64,000 nt of DNA from Amphiduros pacificus (lineage: Eukaryota; Annelida; Polychaeta; Phyllodocida; Hesionidae): contig OX439007.1 of assembly GCA_949316495.1 (NCBI GenBank), positions 16,342,479 through 16,406,478 of the forward strand, given 5' to 3'. Position 1 is the first letter of the stretch, and each line of letters starts with the position of its first letter. Both the position numbers and the translations under genes were made by a program. Positions 1-16,857 of the stretch are shown here, piece by piece. The notes beneath the pieces are model-generated. The model saw only the letters and a list, made by a program, of their open reading frames with translations. It searched no databases and was not told the origin of the DNA.

Positions 1-12
1 TGGCAGCTTTAG

Positions 13-294
13 ACACTGACACACCAAATACAAAGAATGCAGAGGGGCCAGAGGGTGATGGAGCCCTCACAAGGGAGAAGTGTCTATGTCAAAAAAGGTT
101 CTGTTGTAGTTATTAACACAATCAAACATGTGCATATATGTAAACTGAGGCAAGATATGCTTGAGAAGGGAAAATGTAAAGGGGAAATCTACTTGCAGAG
201 CCCACTTGAGCCCACAGAGTTCTCAAATCAAAAACAATGTGTCATAGATAGAGAAAATGTCATCACTGTTTTAGATGATTACATACATATATAA
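13..294 (+). other. Unassigned open reading frame, possible terminal exon at window edge
   Basis: I do not recognise this protein. The frame is open from position 13, directly after a splice-acceptor-like CTTTAG, to a stop at 292-294. An internal ATG lies at 37. The product is basic in the middle and ends in an acidic, hydrophobic stretch (VITVLDDYIHI). It could be the last exon of a gene entering from the left, or chance. Codons near 190-224 overlap an arm of the inverted repeat that recurs at 2461-2495, so it may belong to a repeat rather than a host gene. Low confidence. Confidence 0.2.
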
Positions 295-717
295 AAAAAG
301 CATGAACGTGATCAGAGAGGAAGGGTGACGAGATTTGAAAAAAAAAAAAAAAAGTTGCTCTCTGAGGTATTGGCCGCGACTAAAGTCGCCACTGATAAGA
401 GTGTGTCATCTCGCTGTTCCGTCACCACGTTGCCTGCCCTCTGGTGGAAATGACACTAAACTAATCTCCACTTCACTTTTGTTTTGCAAGTTTATGTGAA
501 GGGTTGCACTTTTAACATATTATGAATGGCATAGTTATCATTTATTTTTTGTCAGAATTACATTAGAAATGAAAATTACCTCCAATATGCCTATATTTCT
601 GTATTAGAGCTTTGTTTTCAACCATCGGTAAATTGACCTATTTATTGACCTACTTATTGAGGCCCTGCAAGGTTTTGTACAAAGGGGTCTATATGGGTGA
701 AATGCAGATATTTTCAT

Positions 718-2110
718 AAGAGATAGCTGCATAACTGAGAGATAGCTGCATAAATAAGACATAGCTGCATAAATAAGAGATAGCTGCATAAATAAGAGAT
801 AGCTGCATAAATAAGAGATAGCTGCATAAATAAGAGATAGCTGCATAAATAAGAGATAGCTGTATAAATAAGAGATAGCTGTGGGAGAGACAGCTGCACA
901 TGGTAAGACAGCTGCATATGGTGAGAGATAGCTGCACATGGTGAGAGATAGCTGCACATGGTGAGAGATAGCTGCACATGGGGAGAGATAGCTGCATAAA
1001 TAAGAGATAGCTGCACATGGGGAGATATAGCTGCACATGGGGAGAGATAGCTGCATATGGGGAGAGATAGCTGCACATGGGGAGAGATAGCTGCACATGG
1101 TAAGAGATAGCTGCACATGGGGAGAGATAGCTGCACATGGGGAGAGATAGCTGCACATGGGGAGAGATAGCTGCTCAGTTTGAGAGATAGCTGCACATGG
1201 TAAGAGATAGCTGCACACGGTGAGAGATAGCTGCACATGGGGAGAGATAGCTGCACATGGGGAGAAACAGCTGCACATGGTGAGAGATAGCTGCACATGG
1301 GGAGAGATAGCTGCACATGGGGAGAGATAGCTGCACATGGGGAGAGATCGCTGCACATGGGGAGATATAGCTGCACATGGGGAGAGGTAGCTGCACATGG
1401 GGAGAGATAGTTACAACAGTGAGAGACAACTGCACAACTGAATGACAGCTGCACACATGGTAGTTGCACAAGTGAGAGACAGCTGCACATGTGAGAGATA
1501 GCTGCACATGGGGAGGGATAGCTGCACATGGGGAGAGATAGCTGCACATGGTGAGAGATAGCTGCACATGGGGAGAGATAGCTGCACATGGGGAGAGATA
1601 GCTGCACATGGGGAGAGACAGCTGCACATGGTGAGAGATAGCTGTACATGGGGAGAGATAGCTGCACATGGGGAGAGATAGCTGTACATGGGGAGAGATA
1701 GCTGCACATGGGGAGAGATAGCTGCACAGTTTGAGAGATAGCTGCACATGGGAAGAGATAGTTGCACATGGGGAGAGATAGTTACAACAGTGAGAGACAA
1801 CTGCACAACTGAATGACAGCTGCACACGTGGTAGTTGCACAAGTGAGAGACAGCTGCACATGTGAGAGATAGCTGCACATGGTGAGGGATAGCTGCACAT
1901 GGGGAGAGATAGCTGCACATGGTGAGAGATAGCTGTAAATGGTGAGAGATAGTTACAACAGTGAGAGACAACTGCACAACTGAATGACAGCTGCACACGT
2001 GGTAGTTGCGCAAGTGAGAGACAGCTGCACATGTGAGAGATAGCTGTATAGGTGAGGGATGGCTGCATAGCTGAGAGATAGGTGCACAATTGAGAGACTG
2101 CTGCACAGGT
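718..2110. repeat. 20-bp minisatellite with higher-order structure
   Basis: About 70 units of a 19-20-bp motif. The left part (718-890) is the 19-bp variant AGCTGCATAAATAAGAGAT. The rest is the 20-bp variant GCTGCACATGGGGAGAGATA. A longer block that starts GTTACAACAGTGAGAGACAA and runs for about 100 bp occurs three times (near 1410, 1770 and 1950), which shows a higher-order duplication. The long reverse-strand frames here (CSYLSPCAAISPHVQ-type repeats) follow from the lack of stops in the unit and are not genes. Confidence 0.95.
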
Positions 2111-2393
2111 GAAGGATAGCTACAACAGTGAGGGACAGCATCACTTCCCAGCCGAAGGCACTTGTACTAACTATGAATATGTTCCAAAGGATGATATAAT
2201 TGTTCTGAATGAGGAGGTTTTGATCAATCTTTTGGACCTGATAAAGGATCAGGGTGATACGGAGACACCCAATGAGCAGCAAGAGTTAATTAGTGAGGAA
2301 TTATCTCAGTTGTCATTTACTAGTGACACAAGGGCCACTAGGCCTAAAAGAGTTTCAAAAAAAAGGAAAGACACAGATTACTTTTTTTACTAA
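2109..2393 (+). other. Unassigned open reading frame beside minisatellite
   Basis: A 94-residue frame starts at the edge of the minisatellite and ends with TAA at 2391-2393. The C-terminus is basic (RPKRVSKKRK, like a nuclear localisation signal) after an acidic, glutamine-rich stretch. AATAAA at 2571-2576 would suit a 3' end. I recognise no family. The sequence at 2165-2185 resembles that at 2393-2413 (GAATATGTTC), and part of the frame lies in an inverted repeat, so it may be transposon-derived. It could also be the terminal exon of a gene whose other exons lie to the left. Confidence 0.25.
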
Positions 2394-4150
2394 TTTTGAA
2401 TATGTTCAAAATGATTGGGTGTCTCCGTATCACTATAACAGTGAGATTACTGTTAATTTCAAACTCTGTGGGCTCAAGTGGACTCTGCAAGTACATTTTG
2501 TAATGTGGCATGACCTGTGTGAAACACTAAATATCATGTTATATCATGCATGTTATGTAATTCATTGCCAAATAAATTTGTACTAAATGTAAACATATTT
2601 TAGGATTTTTTGTTTTATACTTTTGGATTTTTAGATTTGAGGGGAAAAATATTTAAGGATTTTTGGCTACAAAAGATAAGGATTTTTGGATTTTTAGGTA
2701 AAAAAAGGGGGATTATTGGGTTTTTCATACCCCCCCTATGGGGGCCCCGTAGGTAATCTATATCCTACAATATCTGAAGTCGATCTCTAAACAATATCAT
2801 ACATAATTTTTCATATCTGGTTGCGTGCACACCGGGGTGGCATTGTCATAAATCTAGGACATAGGTGTTAGAACGGGTAGGGATCCAAATTCACGTGTAG
2901 TGGGTGTCAGTGTGACGATTTGCACCATTTTACACACTTAAATTTTCAATTTCTCCAAAAAAAATTGATAACTAGTTAATGAAATATTTATTTATTGACA
3001 AGTACCAACAAGAAGTAAAATCATATCAAATAATAGTACAAGTTGACTATATTTCCCATAAATATGGTACCATATATACATTTGAATAGGATTTCCAAGG
3101 GGTATTTTTGCTAAAATTCATTATAATGATGAAAAGTGTCCCATATTATGCTGGAAATATAACTCTGATAGCATGCAATGCAAAAGGAATTTTAATAGTT
3201 TGTTTGGTAGATTTTCTACCTTTTGGATTTGAAAGATATATAATAATTTTTGCTGATTTTCACATTGATTTCAATGGAAATCCATAAAAATCATATTTTT
3301 GTAAAAGGCAGAAGATTTTACAATGGCATTTCATTTGTACCAATAATGGCTTAAAAAGTGGGGTATACATCCCCCTAACATATCCACATGGGACACCTTT
3401 CAAATTAATGGCCAATTTTTCACAAAGTGAAAATTTAAATTTTTCTCCATTGAAATCAATGAAAAATCCCCATGACCTTGGGCTGAAAATTCAACGGCAC
3501 ATAGAATCTGTTCTATCATAGCTACAGACTTGATCTTGAGCTTGTTTGTTTCGTTTTGGAGAGATCTTTCATAATATGACTTTTTTGTGTGCAACAGCAT
3601 TTTCATATTTCAAGGTCATGTCAAGGTCATCCCATGGTCACAGGATTTATTTTATTTAAAATCTTATTTTCAATTGTCAAACACCCCTATAATTTTTGGG
3701 GGCTAAATTATATATTTTTTTGTATAAATAGCCTATGTCCTTCATTTACGAGTTTATGAAATTTCCACCAGAAATCCACGTGGTATTTACGTGGAGCGTC
3801 TGCTGCGTGTGAGTTAGTGGGTAGTTTCAGTATACTTTTTTGTATACAGGGTCTTAGACCGAGAAGAAATTTATGTTTTAAGAAAGGCTCTGTTAAAACA
3901 GACCGGTATACTATAAGCGAACAGAGACGATGAGAGTCAATGTGCACATCAGCCAGGGGGGGGGGGGGGGGGGGGGGGTGATGCTCTCATAATTTTAACC
4001 CATGGAGGCTGGGATGGAATTGAAAAACCCAGAACCTGATTTATTACTGACTTAAATTTTGATATCCTGATTTAGGGATGATACAAAGTTAAAAAGTTAT
4101 ACCATGACAATGGGGTGATGCAATAAGAAAATGATACACTGTTTTTTTTA
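2394..4150. other. Non-coding stretch, AT-rich, with a long G tract
   Basis: No gene recognised. The 2600-2720 stretch is a degenerate run of GGATTTTTGG-like words. A run of 23 G lies at 3956-3978. The rest is unique-looking AT-rich DNA. Confidence 0.6.
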
Positions 4151-4212
4151 GTTCTATGATAGTAACCGCCATGGTCAGCCAGTCCAGTCGATGTACACAA
4201 CATTTACAACAT

Positions 4213-4800
4213 TCAGCTCAATTGCAATTAGTGGTGGGTATTATAACACAGAATTTTGGAGGATATGTACTTCTGAGGGGCCTGCAGATCACGGACCTGG
4301 CTGTCAGTGTCACAGACCAGACTGGCGACATCTCAACTGCATAAATAAACATAGAATTGAAATGTTTTTTTGCAAACGTAGAATATATTCCAGTCGGTGT
4401 AGTCTACATTTACGGCAATTTTTACTTCCATCACTACTTTTATATAGGTTAATAGTTAATATATAAGACTGAGACAGAGAGGGACTGGGGACTTTCACTC
4501 TCTGGCAACCTGTGATATTAACGGCACATCACTTGTGCCGTGAAAACAAATAAACAATTTTAACATTTTGAAGGACAGTGGAATTACAAGATGACATGTG
4601 AGACACAACATTCAGTTCATATATACCCACCACTAATTGCAATTAGTGGTGGGTATATATAAAACAGAATTTTGGAGCGATATGTACTTCTGAGGGGCCT
4701 GCAGATCACAAACCTGTCTGTCAGTGTCACAGACTGGTGGACACCTCAACTGCATAAATAAATTTAGAATTTGAATATTTTTTGCAAATGTAGAATATAT
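4213..4800. repeat. Two direct copies of a 165-bp dispersed repeat
   Basis: The sequence at about 4216-4390 recurs at about 4638-4800, with roughly 80-85% identity by eye. Shared blocks include ACTTCTGAGGGGCCTGCAGA and ACTGCATAAATAAA. A short relative of the segment between the copies (CAAGATGACATGT, ACAACATTCAG) is found at 20580-20617 in MED14 intron 1, so this is a dispersed family. No coding capacity seen. Confidence 0.75.
4619..4660. repeat. Perfect 42-bp palindrome
   Basis: The left half (4619-4639) is the exact reverse complement of 4640-4660, with no loop. The centre reads CACTAATTGCAATTAGTG. It sits at the start of the second copy of the 165-bp repeat, where the first copy has only one half, so it may mark an element end or a junction of two copies head to head. 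Confidence 0.85.
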
Positions 4801-4908
4801 GAAAATTAATAACTTTATGCACAAAAGAAAGGTATGCTATATGTTTGACTGTGTTAAAAATGTCAGAGTTTCAACTGCCAGTTTCAGACAGTTGCCAGTC
4901 ATGTTGTC

Positions 4909-5545
4909 ATGCGCAAAGTAGGAATCTCGCACAATGTAGGAATAATTCCTACATTGTGCAGGACAAGGTAGGAATTCCTACATTGTGCAAATAATTAAGA
5001 ATATCAGAGTGAAGAATCCAAATGTCAGGAACAAGAATGAGGAGGTTTAGGCAATATGAACATAGGACTGTTATAATAATAATGATGATATGAGCATGCA
5101 CTGATATTAGTTGTGTGCATAAAAAATATGATTTTATCAGTGCATATGTATGTTTCTAATTGGCACATAGGTAGATATCTGGGTGTGGGCTTGTAACATA
5201 TAATTGCAACACAAATATTCCAAACAAAAAATATTTGAACATTTTTTGTCAAAATAAAGTGATAATCAACATTTCTATTTCCAAAAATGTCATATTTCCA
5301 TTATAACATATAAAATGTACGAGTCAATCAAAATTTATGACCATATTCTTTAATGCCAATAATGTTCAATTAAGCCAGAGGAAGTGTCTGTAATTTTTTT
5401 AAGTAGAGAATTTAAAAGAGAACTGAAAAAAACATTGTAATTATATTGGCTGCATCCAGTCATCTCAGTTATTGATATTTCTTAAAATTCCTACTTGGGC
5501 AGTTGCACAATGTAGGAATTCCTACTGGCCCACGATTCGTACTGG
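4909..5545. repeat. Cluster of short hairpins sharing ATGTAGGAATTCCTACAT
   Basis: The motif GCACAATGTAGGAAT and its reverse complement occur head to head at 4930-4960, again at 4968-4990, and at 5500-5527. Flanking variants are GCGCAAAGTAGGAA (4911) and ATTCCTACTTGGGCAG (5485). The copies bracket about 500 bp that has no recognised gene. These look like remains of a palindromic small element. Confidence 0.6.
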
Positions 5546-5734
5546 GTGCAAGACAATTGTACTCTTCATTTACGGCAACTTCAAAATGATAAAATATCAA
5601 AATGAGAAAATATAAATATCATTTTCAAAAATGAAACTTTATACAAATTCTTTTTTTTAAAAAAAGACTTTCTTGCTAATTGGACGGAAACCCGCCGGCG
5701 GAAGGCGGCGAAATCCGCCAAAAATTAGACTATA

Positions 5735-5939
5735 GGCTGTACACGATTGGCACCCGCCGTCTAGCCGGCGGCGAGAGCGGCAGATCGCCGGATCCTCCAT
5801 TTTGTCCCGCCGAATTCGCCGAGGGTATTCAGAAGGCGGAGGTCGGCGTCCGCCGCCTTCCGCCACCGGCACCTGCCGGCTCAATCGTGGAGAAACGAGA
5901 TAACCCGGGCTAACTTGCCGGACCCAATCGTGTACAGCC
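5735..5939. mobile_element. 205-bp GC-rich MITE-like element
   Basis: Perfect 16-bp terminal inverted repeats (GGCTGTACACGATTGG at 5735-5750, reverse complement at 5924-5939) enclose a GC-rich, CpG-rich core. The core contains internal inverted words (GCCGGCGG, GGCGGAAGGCGG). The GC content differs sharply from the AT-rich surroundings and extends somewhat to the left (5690-5734). No clear target-site duplication is visible, so the superfamily is open. No transposase is encoded. Confidence 0.7.
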
Positions 5940-6432
5940 CTTCTCGTTGCAATGACCTGAGTCTACTATTTGATATGTGGGACCAGGGCATACGAAAGTA
6001 GTGCTTGATAATTTCCTACTCCCCCTTATTATACATGATAATAACGAGATGCAGATCACATTAGACATAAAATGAATAGTGATATTTAATAGCACAATAA
6101 TGGCTTGTTTTGTCAAAGTTATTAGAAAAATAATGAGAATAATTGAAGGGACTATATATTGATCTTTGCTATCAGGGGCTCATTTCTATATTGCCATGTT
6201 CTGTTCTTTGTTTTCAAGGTAGGTGGCGCTTTAACAGATGCTAGCAAAAAATTTCAATGGTCAACCTCACTTCATACTCTGCTTTTAGAAAGATGAATAT
6301 TTTTGCCATCTGATAAATATTGTTCAAAATACCCTAGGTCGATACATATATTTTTTATGAATTTTTGAAGGTGAGGCATTTACTATGGTTTTCAATGGGA
6401 CATAGTAATAGTGGTCCGAGGCCAATGGGTTT

Positions 6433-6716
6433 GTGCATCATCATCATCAGTTCCGCATTCCGTCGACGTCGCACTCCAAGCACTGCGCATGCTCAGGTGC
6501 CTGCGACATAGCGCGCTTAATCAGAGCCCGCCACCTTTCTCTATCTTCTGCTTGATTCTTTATTACTTGAATATCTAGTCCACCACCACTTTTTCTATTA
6601 CTACTTTTTCCACCACCTTTTGTGCAATTTACTTTCATCAATTTCATGTCATTTTTCATTTGTTCAAGCCAAGTGTATTTGGGGCGTCCCCTTGGCCTTT
6701 TTGCTGGTTTTACAGC
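6433..6716 (-). mobile_element. 3' end of a non-LTR retrotransposon (LINE), C-terminal reverse transcriptase tail
   Basis: On the minus strand a frame reads RPRGRPKYTWLEQMKNDMK, then a basic linker, then AEDRERWRALIKRAMSQAP and a stop. The RGRP.TW......D and DR..WR.LI patterns are the usual C-terminal tail of LINE ORF2 proteins of the RTE/Jockey/CR1 type. Directly after the stop comes a TGATGATGATGATG tail, as expected for a LINE 3' terminus. Only the last 85-90 codons are present, so this is a 5'-truncated copy. The clade is uncertain. Confidence 0.8.
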
Positions 6717-7752
6717 TTGGTTTTACAGCTGGTTTTACAGCTTCATGTCGCGGGTTTGTGCAGCGGGCGAATAATGTCACTATTATGGAGGGTTTGCTCT
6801 GATTGGTTGACATAAATATAGAACAGGGAAACCCTAAACAACAACCACAAGTTCCAGTGACGTGTAACCGGAATTCCGGGCAAAGGCATACGGGCACCTG
6901 CGAGCTGGTTTACTGTCCATATATATGGACATGTTATTACTGTCTAGCCAAAAATATTGTTGAACGTAAATTGCGAGGTAACCTTTTAAATAATTTTATT
7001 TCCTTAAATTTTCCGTCCTTAACATCCTGCATTTCTAGTTTAGAATGAATGAATTCAATTTTAAATTCATGTTATTAAGATCATGACAGAACAAACATTT
7101 TTTTTTTAAATAAAATAAAATACCATTTTGCATCTTTCACGAGGTAAGACAACACGTTACTTCCGGTGTCGGTGAAATTTTCAGTTTTACGAGACTGTTG
7201 CATCATTTCATCAATTTGGACAGTATCTTTGCAAGTATGGGTCTAATTTTATTATTCTATCATGATTTTATGGTTAATATAATGAATACCAACATATTGT
7301 ATTTTCAACTCGAAAATGACCAAGCAAGTGGGCAGTTGGATGCGTGACAACAGTACTTCACTCGTCTTCAGTAAGTGTTTGAGTCACATGTTTAGACACC
7401 ATTGCTTGGTACCCATTGCTTTACCCTGTCACTCCAGTATGGTTTGATCGCTTGAGCAAACAGAATACAAGAGATGACTACGATATCTATCACATGTTGT
7501 CATTCACACATTGTTGAACAAGGGTCCTCTGTGGCTTAGCCTCTTTAATCAGTTTGTGACAGAAATCTTTTTCAGTACAAGTACTATAAGTGGACACCAC
7601 TGCTTTGGTACAGTGCTTTACCCAGTCGCGAAAGTATGGTCGGTCACCTCAGAGACATTTAAAACATCGAAACCGCTATGAGCAGACATTGTCTGGTATC
7701 AGCGGTATATAAATGTCAGCTTTTTTTTTTTTATTCCCCTCACATTTACACA
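6717..7752 (+). promoter_or_regulatory. Possible upstream region and 5' UTR exon of YARS1
   Basis: No coding region recognised. ACTTCCGG at 7159-7166 matches the ETS-family site common at housekeeping promoters. A good donor (CA|GTAAGT) lies at 7368. The first YARS1 coding exon is preceded by an acceptor (TTGCAG at 9130-9135), so a non-coding exon ending at 7367 is possible. Other donor-like words lie at 6977 and 7143. TATATAAAT lies at 7705-7713. Two diverged copies of about 60 bp lie at 7390-7448 and 7590-7648. This is inference only. Confidence 0.3.
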
Positions 7753-8358
7753 TACGGGCTGCCAAGCACTTTGCGCTCAAAATAATAACCTAATGGACAA
7801 TATATCAACAACAAAGCTAAATAAACATTCAAATTTTTAACCATTTCATCTTGGGTTCGAGCTGCAGAAGTCGGCCTTATTGAGTGTCTGCCATGCTCCG
7901 CTGATGAAGAGGGAGCATCACTCATTTGTTTGGTCTTTTTGAGGTCACAAACTTAAGCAGGTGGAGCACTTTGCGCTCGTCTTTTTGCGTCTGAATCCTG
8001 CCGAATTAAAAGTATGTAGACAATTAAAAATTGTTATCAAATTACAATGATATATTTGGGAAGTCACATGGCAAGTTTCAGAAGAAAAAAATCCCCCGTA
8101 ATACTTGAAATATACGTACATTCTTCGTATTATTTGCACAGATTTAATCAACGCAAGAGTCAATAACCTTTGGAGAAAAAAATAATGATCCCTTGTTCTT
8201 GGACGCGCTATGGATCTTGGGATTATTTTGCAACAATGGATGCCCGGATTTGTAAACAAATCAAAGACTTTTAATCGTGGATACAAAACTTCACCTACAG
8301 GATGTGCAAGGCCCTGAGTGCAAAGTACTAGCGAGCGCAAAGTACTCGGCAGCCCGTA
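7753..8358. mobile_element. 606-bp MITE, Tc1/mariner-like by its TA ends
   Basis: Terminal inverted repeats of 26 bp with two mismatches lie at 7753-7778 and 8333-8358 (outer part TACGGGCTGCC). If the flanking TA is the target duplication, the element proper starts CGGGCTGCC, as in Tc1/mariner-type elements. Subterminal words GAGCGCAAAGTACT and GAGTGCAAAGTACT are repeated near the right end, and GAGCACTTTGCGCTC lies at 7965-7979. A 131-codon open frame crosses it on the minus strand but resembles no transposase I know. Confidence 0.75.
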
Positions 8359-9157
8359 GATAGTTTCAGTTTATTGTTCCTCAGTTAGTTTCAAAGTCAG
8401 AACATGTACACGTGTGTCACTGGCAAAGAGGTTTGTGCACATTTCTTGCCTAGTTTTTCAAATCAAACAAAATCAGTTAACATTTTTGCATGGCATATGG
8501 TCAAAGGATATCAGATGTATGGCCCATATGATAGAATTAATATTTTTATAATTTTAATGTGAATTAGGGGAAGAAACACCAGAGAGCACAAACTTTTCTG
8601 GCACCCATAGAGAAATAAGCAAAGTAGAAAAAGTCTGTGGGCAAAACTTGCTTTATATTTTATGCCTTTGGGGCTGGATGTATGAGGTTTCAAAAGAATA
8701 CACCATATGAAGTCTGTGGAATATCTCCCAATGTCCACAATGTCTGTATTCATAAGTGCAATCTTGATCTTTCAGAATAATGTGTTTATTAAAATAGAGA
8801 TACACTGCAAAATGAAGATTTTCTTAATTAGTGTAAATAACATCCTTTTCAACAGCACAGTATTATTTCTTTTTCAAATAAATCTTTCTTGTAAAGTGTT
8901 TTGCAACCTTTATACCATAAATGGCACTTTTGCAATCCAGCTTAAATACATGAAAGGTGAATTGCAGTGTTTGACTGTGGGTGCAAAAGTATTGCATATC
9001 TCATGGTTGGATACAGAGATTTTGTTAAAGTTTAAAAAAAAATATTTTGGTGAGCTTGGCTTTTAATTAATATGCTTTTGATTTTGATGGGACATTAACA
9101 ATAAAAGTAATCAATATGTTTATTGGACATTGCAGGTACAATTGGATCTGTGCACCA

Positions 9158-14687
<5,530 letters not shown>

Positions 14688-16857
14688 AAATTTCAATCTA
14701 TTTAGGGAAAGAAACATGTTTATCCTTGTATGAGGAACTATTTAAATGTTATCATCAACAAACATTGCCTGTAAATTTTGTTTAAATTTTAATCTACATT
14801 TTAAGGGCATTATTTAAATCTCAACCATTTTTTTAAATTCTTGCCTCAGAGGTTTTTGGTATATGGTTTAAGTAATATGATAATATTGGGTAAAGAATAT
14901 TGTCATGGAAAATTACACATTGATAACAGAAGGTCAAGAAAAAAGGATATTTTCCAGACCTGTTAATATTTGAGTCTCCCAACGCATCACTCTTTGTGTT
15001 CCAATCAGTTTTTGATCATATTTTAGGCCCCTCAACATCTGCATTCAACAGCATTGACTCTGAATTTAGTGTAATGCAGGATTGAGACCCTGAATTAAGA
15101 CACTCTGGTGGAGACCCATATTTATCCATTGTCACTTACTCAAAGCGATAAAGACTTTGATAGAAAATTGTCCTAAAATTTGACAATCTTCCATATAATA
15201 CTTCTTTCTAATTTATATATAGATATCTATTTATATCTCAAAATATCTTGAAAAGGTTATGATGCTTAGATAATGATCCATACAAGATTGATTAGGTGCC
15301 AGAGACAATAATAGTTGGAGCCAATTATTCCAAATAAGGAGAAAAAGAGTTGACGCACAAGTCCACGTGGTTAACTATATGATGAGTGATTTAATGTGAT
15401 TATCTTAAACTCATCTGAGCATGACAAAGTCACTTAATTGAAGCATCTGACCCAATTCACTTGTGTATAGACATGACCAAAATGCTGGTCAGCTTGACTT
15501 CAGACTCCAGGTGATACTATGTTTTCATTTAACTTTGTATTAGAAAAAGGAGGCTGTATATACCCAAACAGGATTTATGGTTTTCATTCATGACGATTTA
15601 CCTGAGGTATTTTCACATTGATTTGGGAAATTTGTTAGTGCAACTTGAGAACATGTTTATTGGAGTTCACTGATATGTTTAAATCTTTTTCTTCAAATTT
15701 GTGATCAATAAGTACATGGGCCTACCATACATCTTATATCTAATCAGGGTTGCCACTTAATTTTATGTTTAGACATTGCACTATTCATTATTAATACAAG
15801 TTTAATATTTCATGACAACACATATTCTACTGTCATAGATAACAATGAATTAAAATTATTCTCAATATAACCAATTTTCCTCGACCAAAGCCCGTTTTCC
15901 CTGACCAAAATAAAAAGTCCAAAATTCCTTAACCTTAAAAAATTCTAGGCAACCTTGCACCCCCTTTTAAGGCTACTTCTAAACTTTTGAATGTTAATAT
16001 AAAAAAGCATTGACAATGAATACAGGTATACTTTGGAACCAGTCAGGATGTCGTCATATAAAATAAAACACGGATGCAATGTGTATTTATTTATTTTAAA
16101 TAAAATTGATATTATGAAATTCATTGTTTTACTCCCTTACTTGATTTTTTTTAAATTAGAAATATATTGTAACACATACTAATGAATTTAAGTGAACAAG
16201 TATTCTGTATCTGACAAAATGGTGGTGGAAAAATAATTGTTAATGAAATTAAAATGTGGACTCTACTTGTTCATTCAAAGGTATGTTTGGATCTCTAAAA
16301 CAGTTTCCATTTCTGAAAGGTTTTTTTAAAGATATAACAAATGATTTGGAAGTTACACTTTACTGAAGTATATTTTTGAGAATTGAGATCTTTATTTTAT
16401 AAATTTTTCCACCTAGCCGATTAAAGTACTGGGAGGGGAGTAACTGCAGGTCAAAATACATATGTACAGTGTGATTCCTCTTAGCACGAGATTTGCACCT
16501 ATTTAAACATTTAACATTTTTGGCTCCTGTGTCCAGGAAGGAGGTTGATTGGAAATGATAGATTGGTTTGCAGGTCTTCAGCTTATTTGCCCAGATAGTC
16601 CAAAAGAAAAACCTGTTTTGTGTACATGATCACAGGTTGGTAAATAATGAAATACTGAGGCTGGGCCAACATACACCCATTTCCTGAAAACCTTGGATTA
16701 GTTTGGAGATGGTTGACAATATGTGGCCACTTAATATAAATATCTGACTTCAGATATACAATATCCATACACATCATATGACTTAAATGACTGGATTTAA
16801 TGCTTTGTACCATCTTGATTAGGGAAGTACCGGTAAATACAATTTTAAACAAGCTCG
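14688..16857. other. Convergent 3' ends of YARS1 and the ankyrin gene
   Basis: No coding sequence recognised. It should hold the 3' UTRs of both genes, which face each other. At 16085-16106 TTTATTTATTTTAAATAAA gives an AATAAA hexamer on each strand, a possible shared two-way poly(A) region. Another minus-strand AATAAA lies at 16393-16398, about 460 bp past the ankyrin stop. The rest is AT-rich and featureless. Confidence 0.5.

Larger units (their letters stand above)
190..2495. repeat. Inverted-repeat arms flanking the 20-bp minisatellite
   Basis: About 33 bp at 190-224 (core TTGAGCCCACAGAGTT) recur in reverse complement at about 2461-2495, with one or two mismatches. A second inverted pair, core ATTGGGTGTCTCCGTATCAC, lies on the right side, at 2251-2274 and 2411-2434. 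The first pair brackets the whole minisatellite. This could be the termini of a 2.3-kb element or a fold-back. I see no target-site duplication. Confidence 0.5.

Noticed and set aside
604-2282. Several overlapping minus-strand frames of 100-350 codons (CSYLSPCAAISPHVQ-type)
   Set aside because: They are the 20-bp repeat read in stop-free frames. No start, splice or domain evidence.
7945-8340. 131-codon minus-strand frame inside the 606-bp MITE
   Set aside because: No transposase motif and composition like non-coding DNA. It probably survives by chance.
15745-15957. CAGGGTTGCC ... GGCAACCTTG as hAT-like ends
   Set aside because: Only about 10 bp match and no target duplication is seen; too weak.
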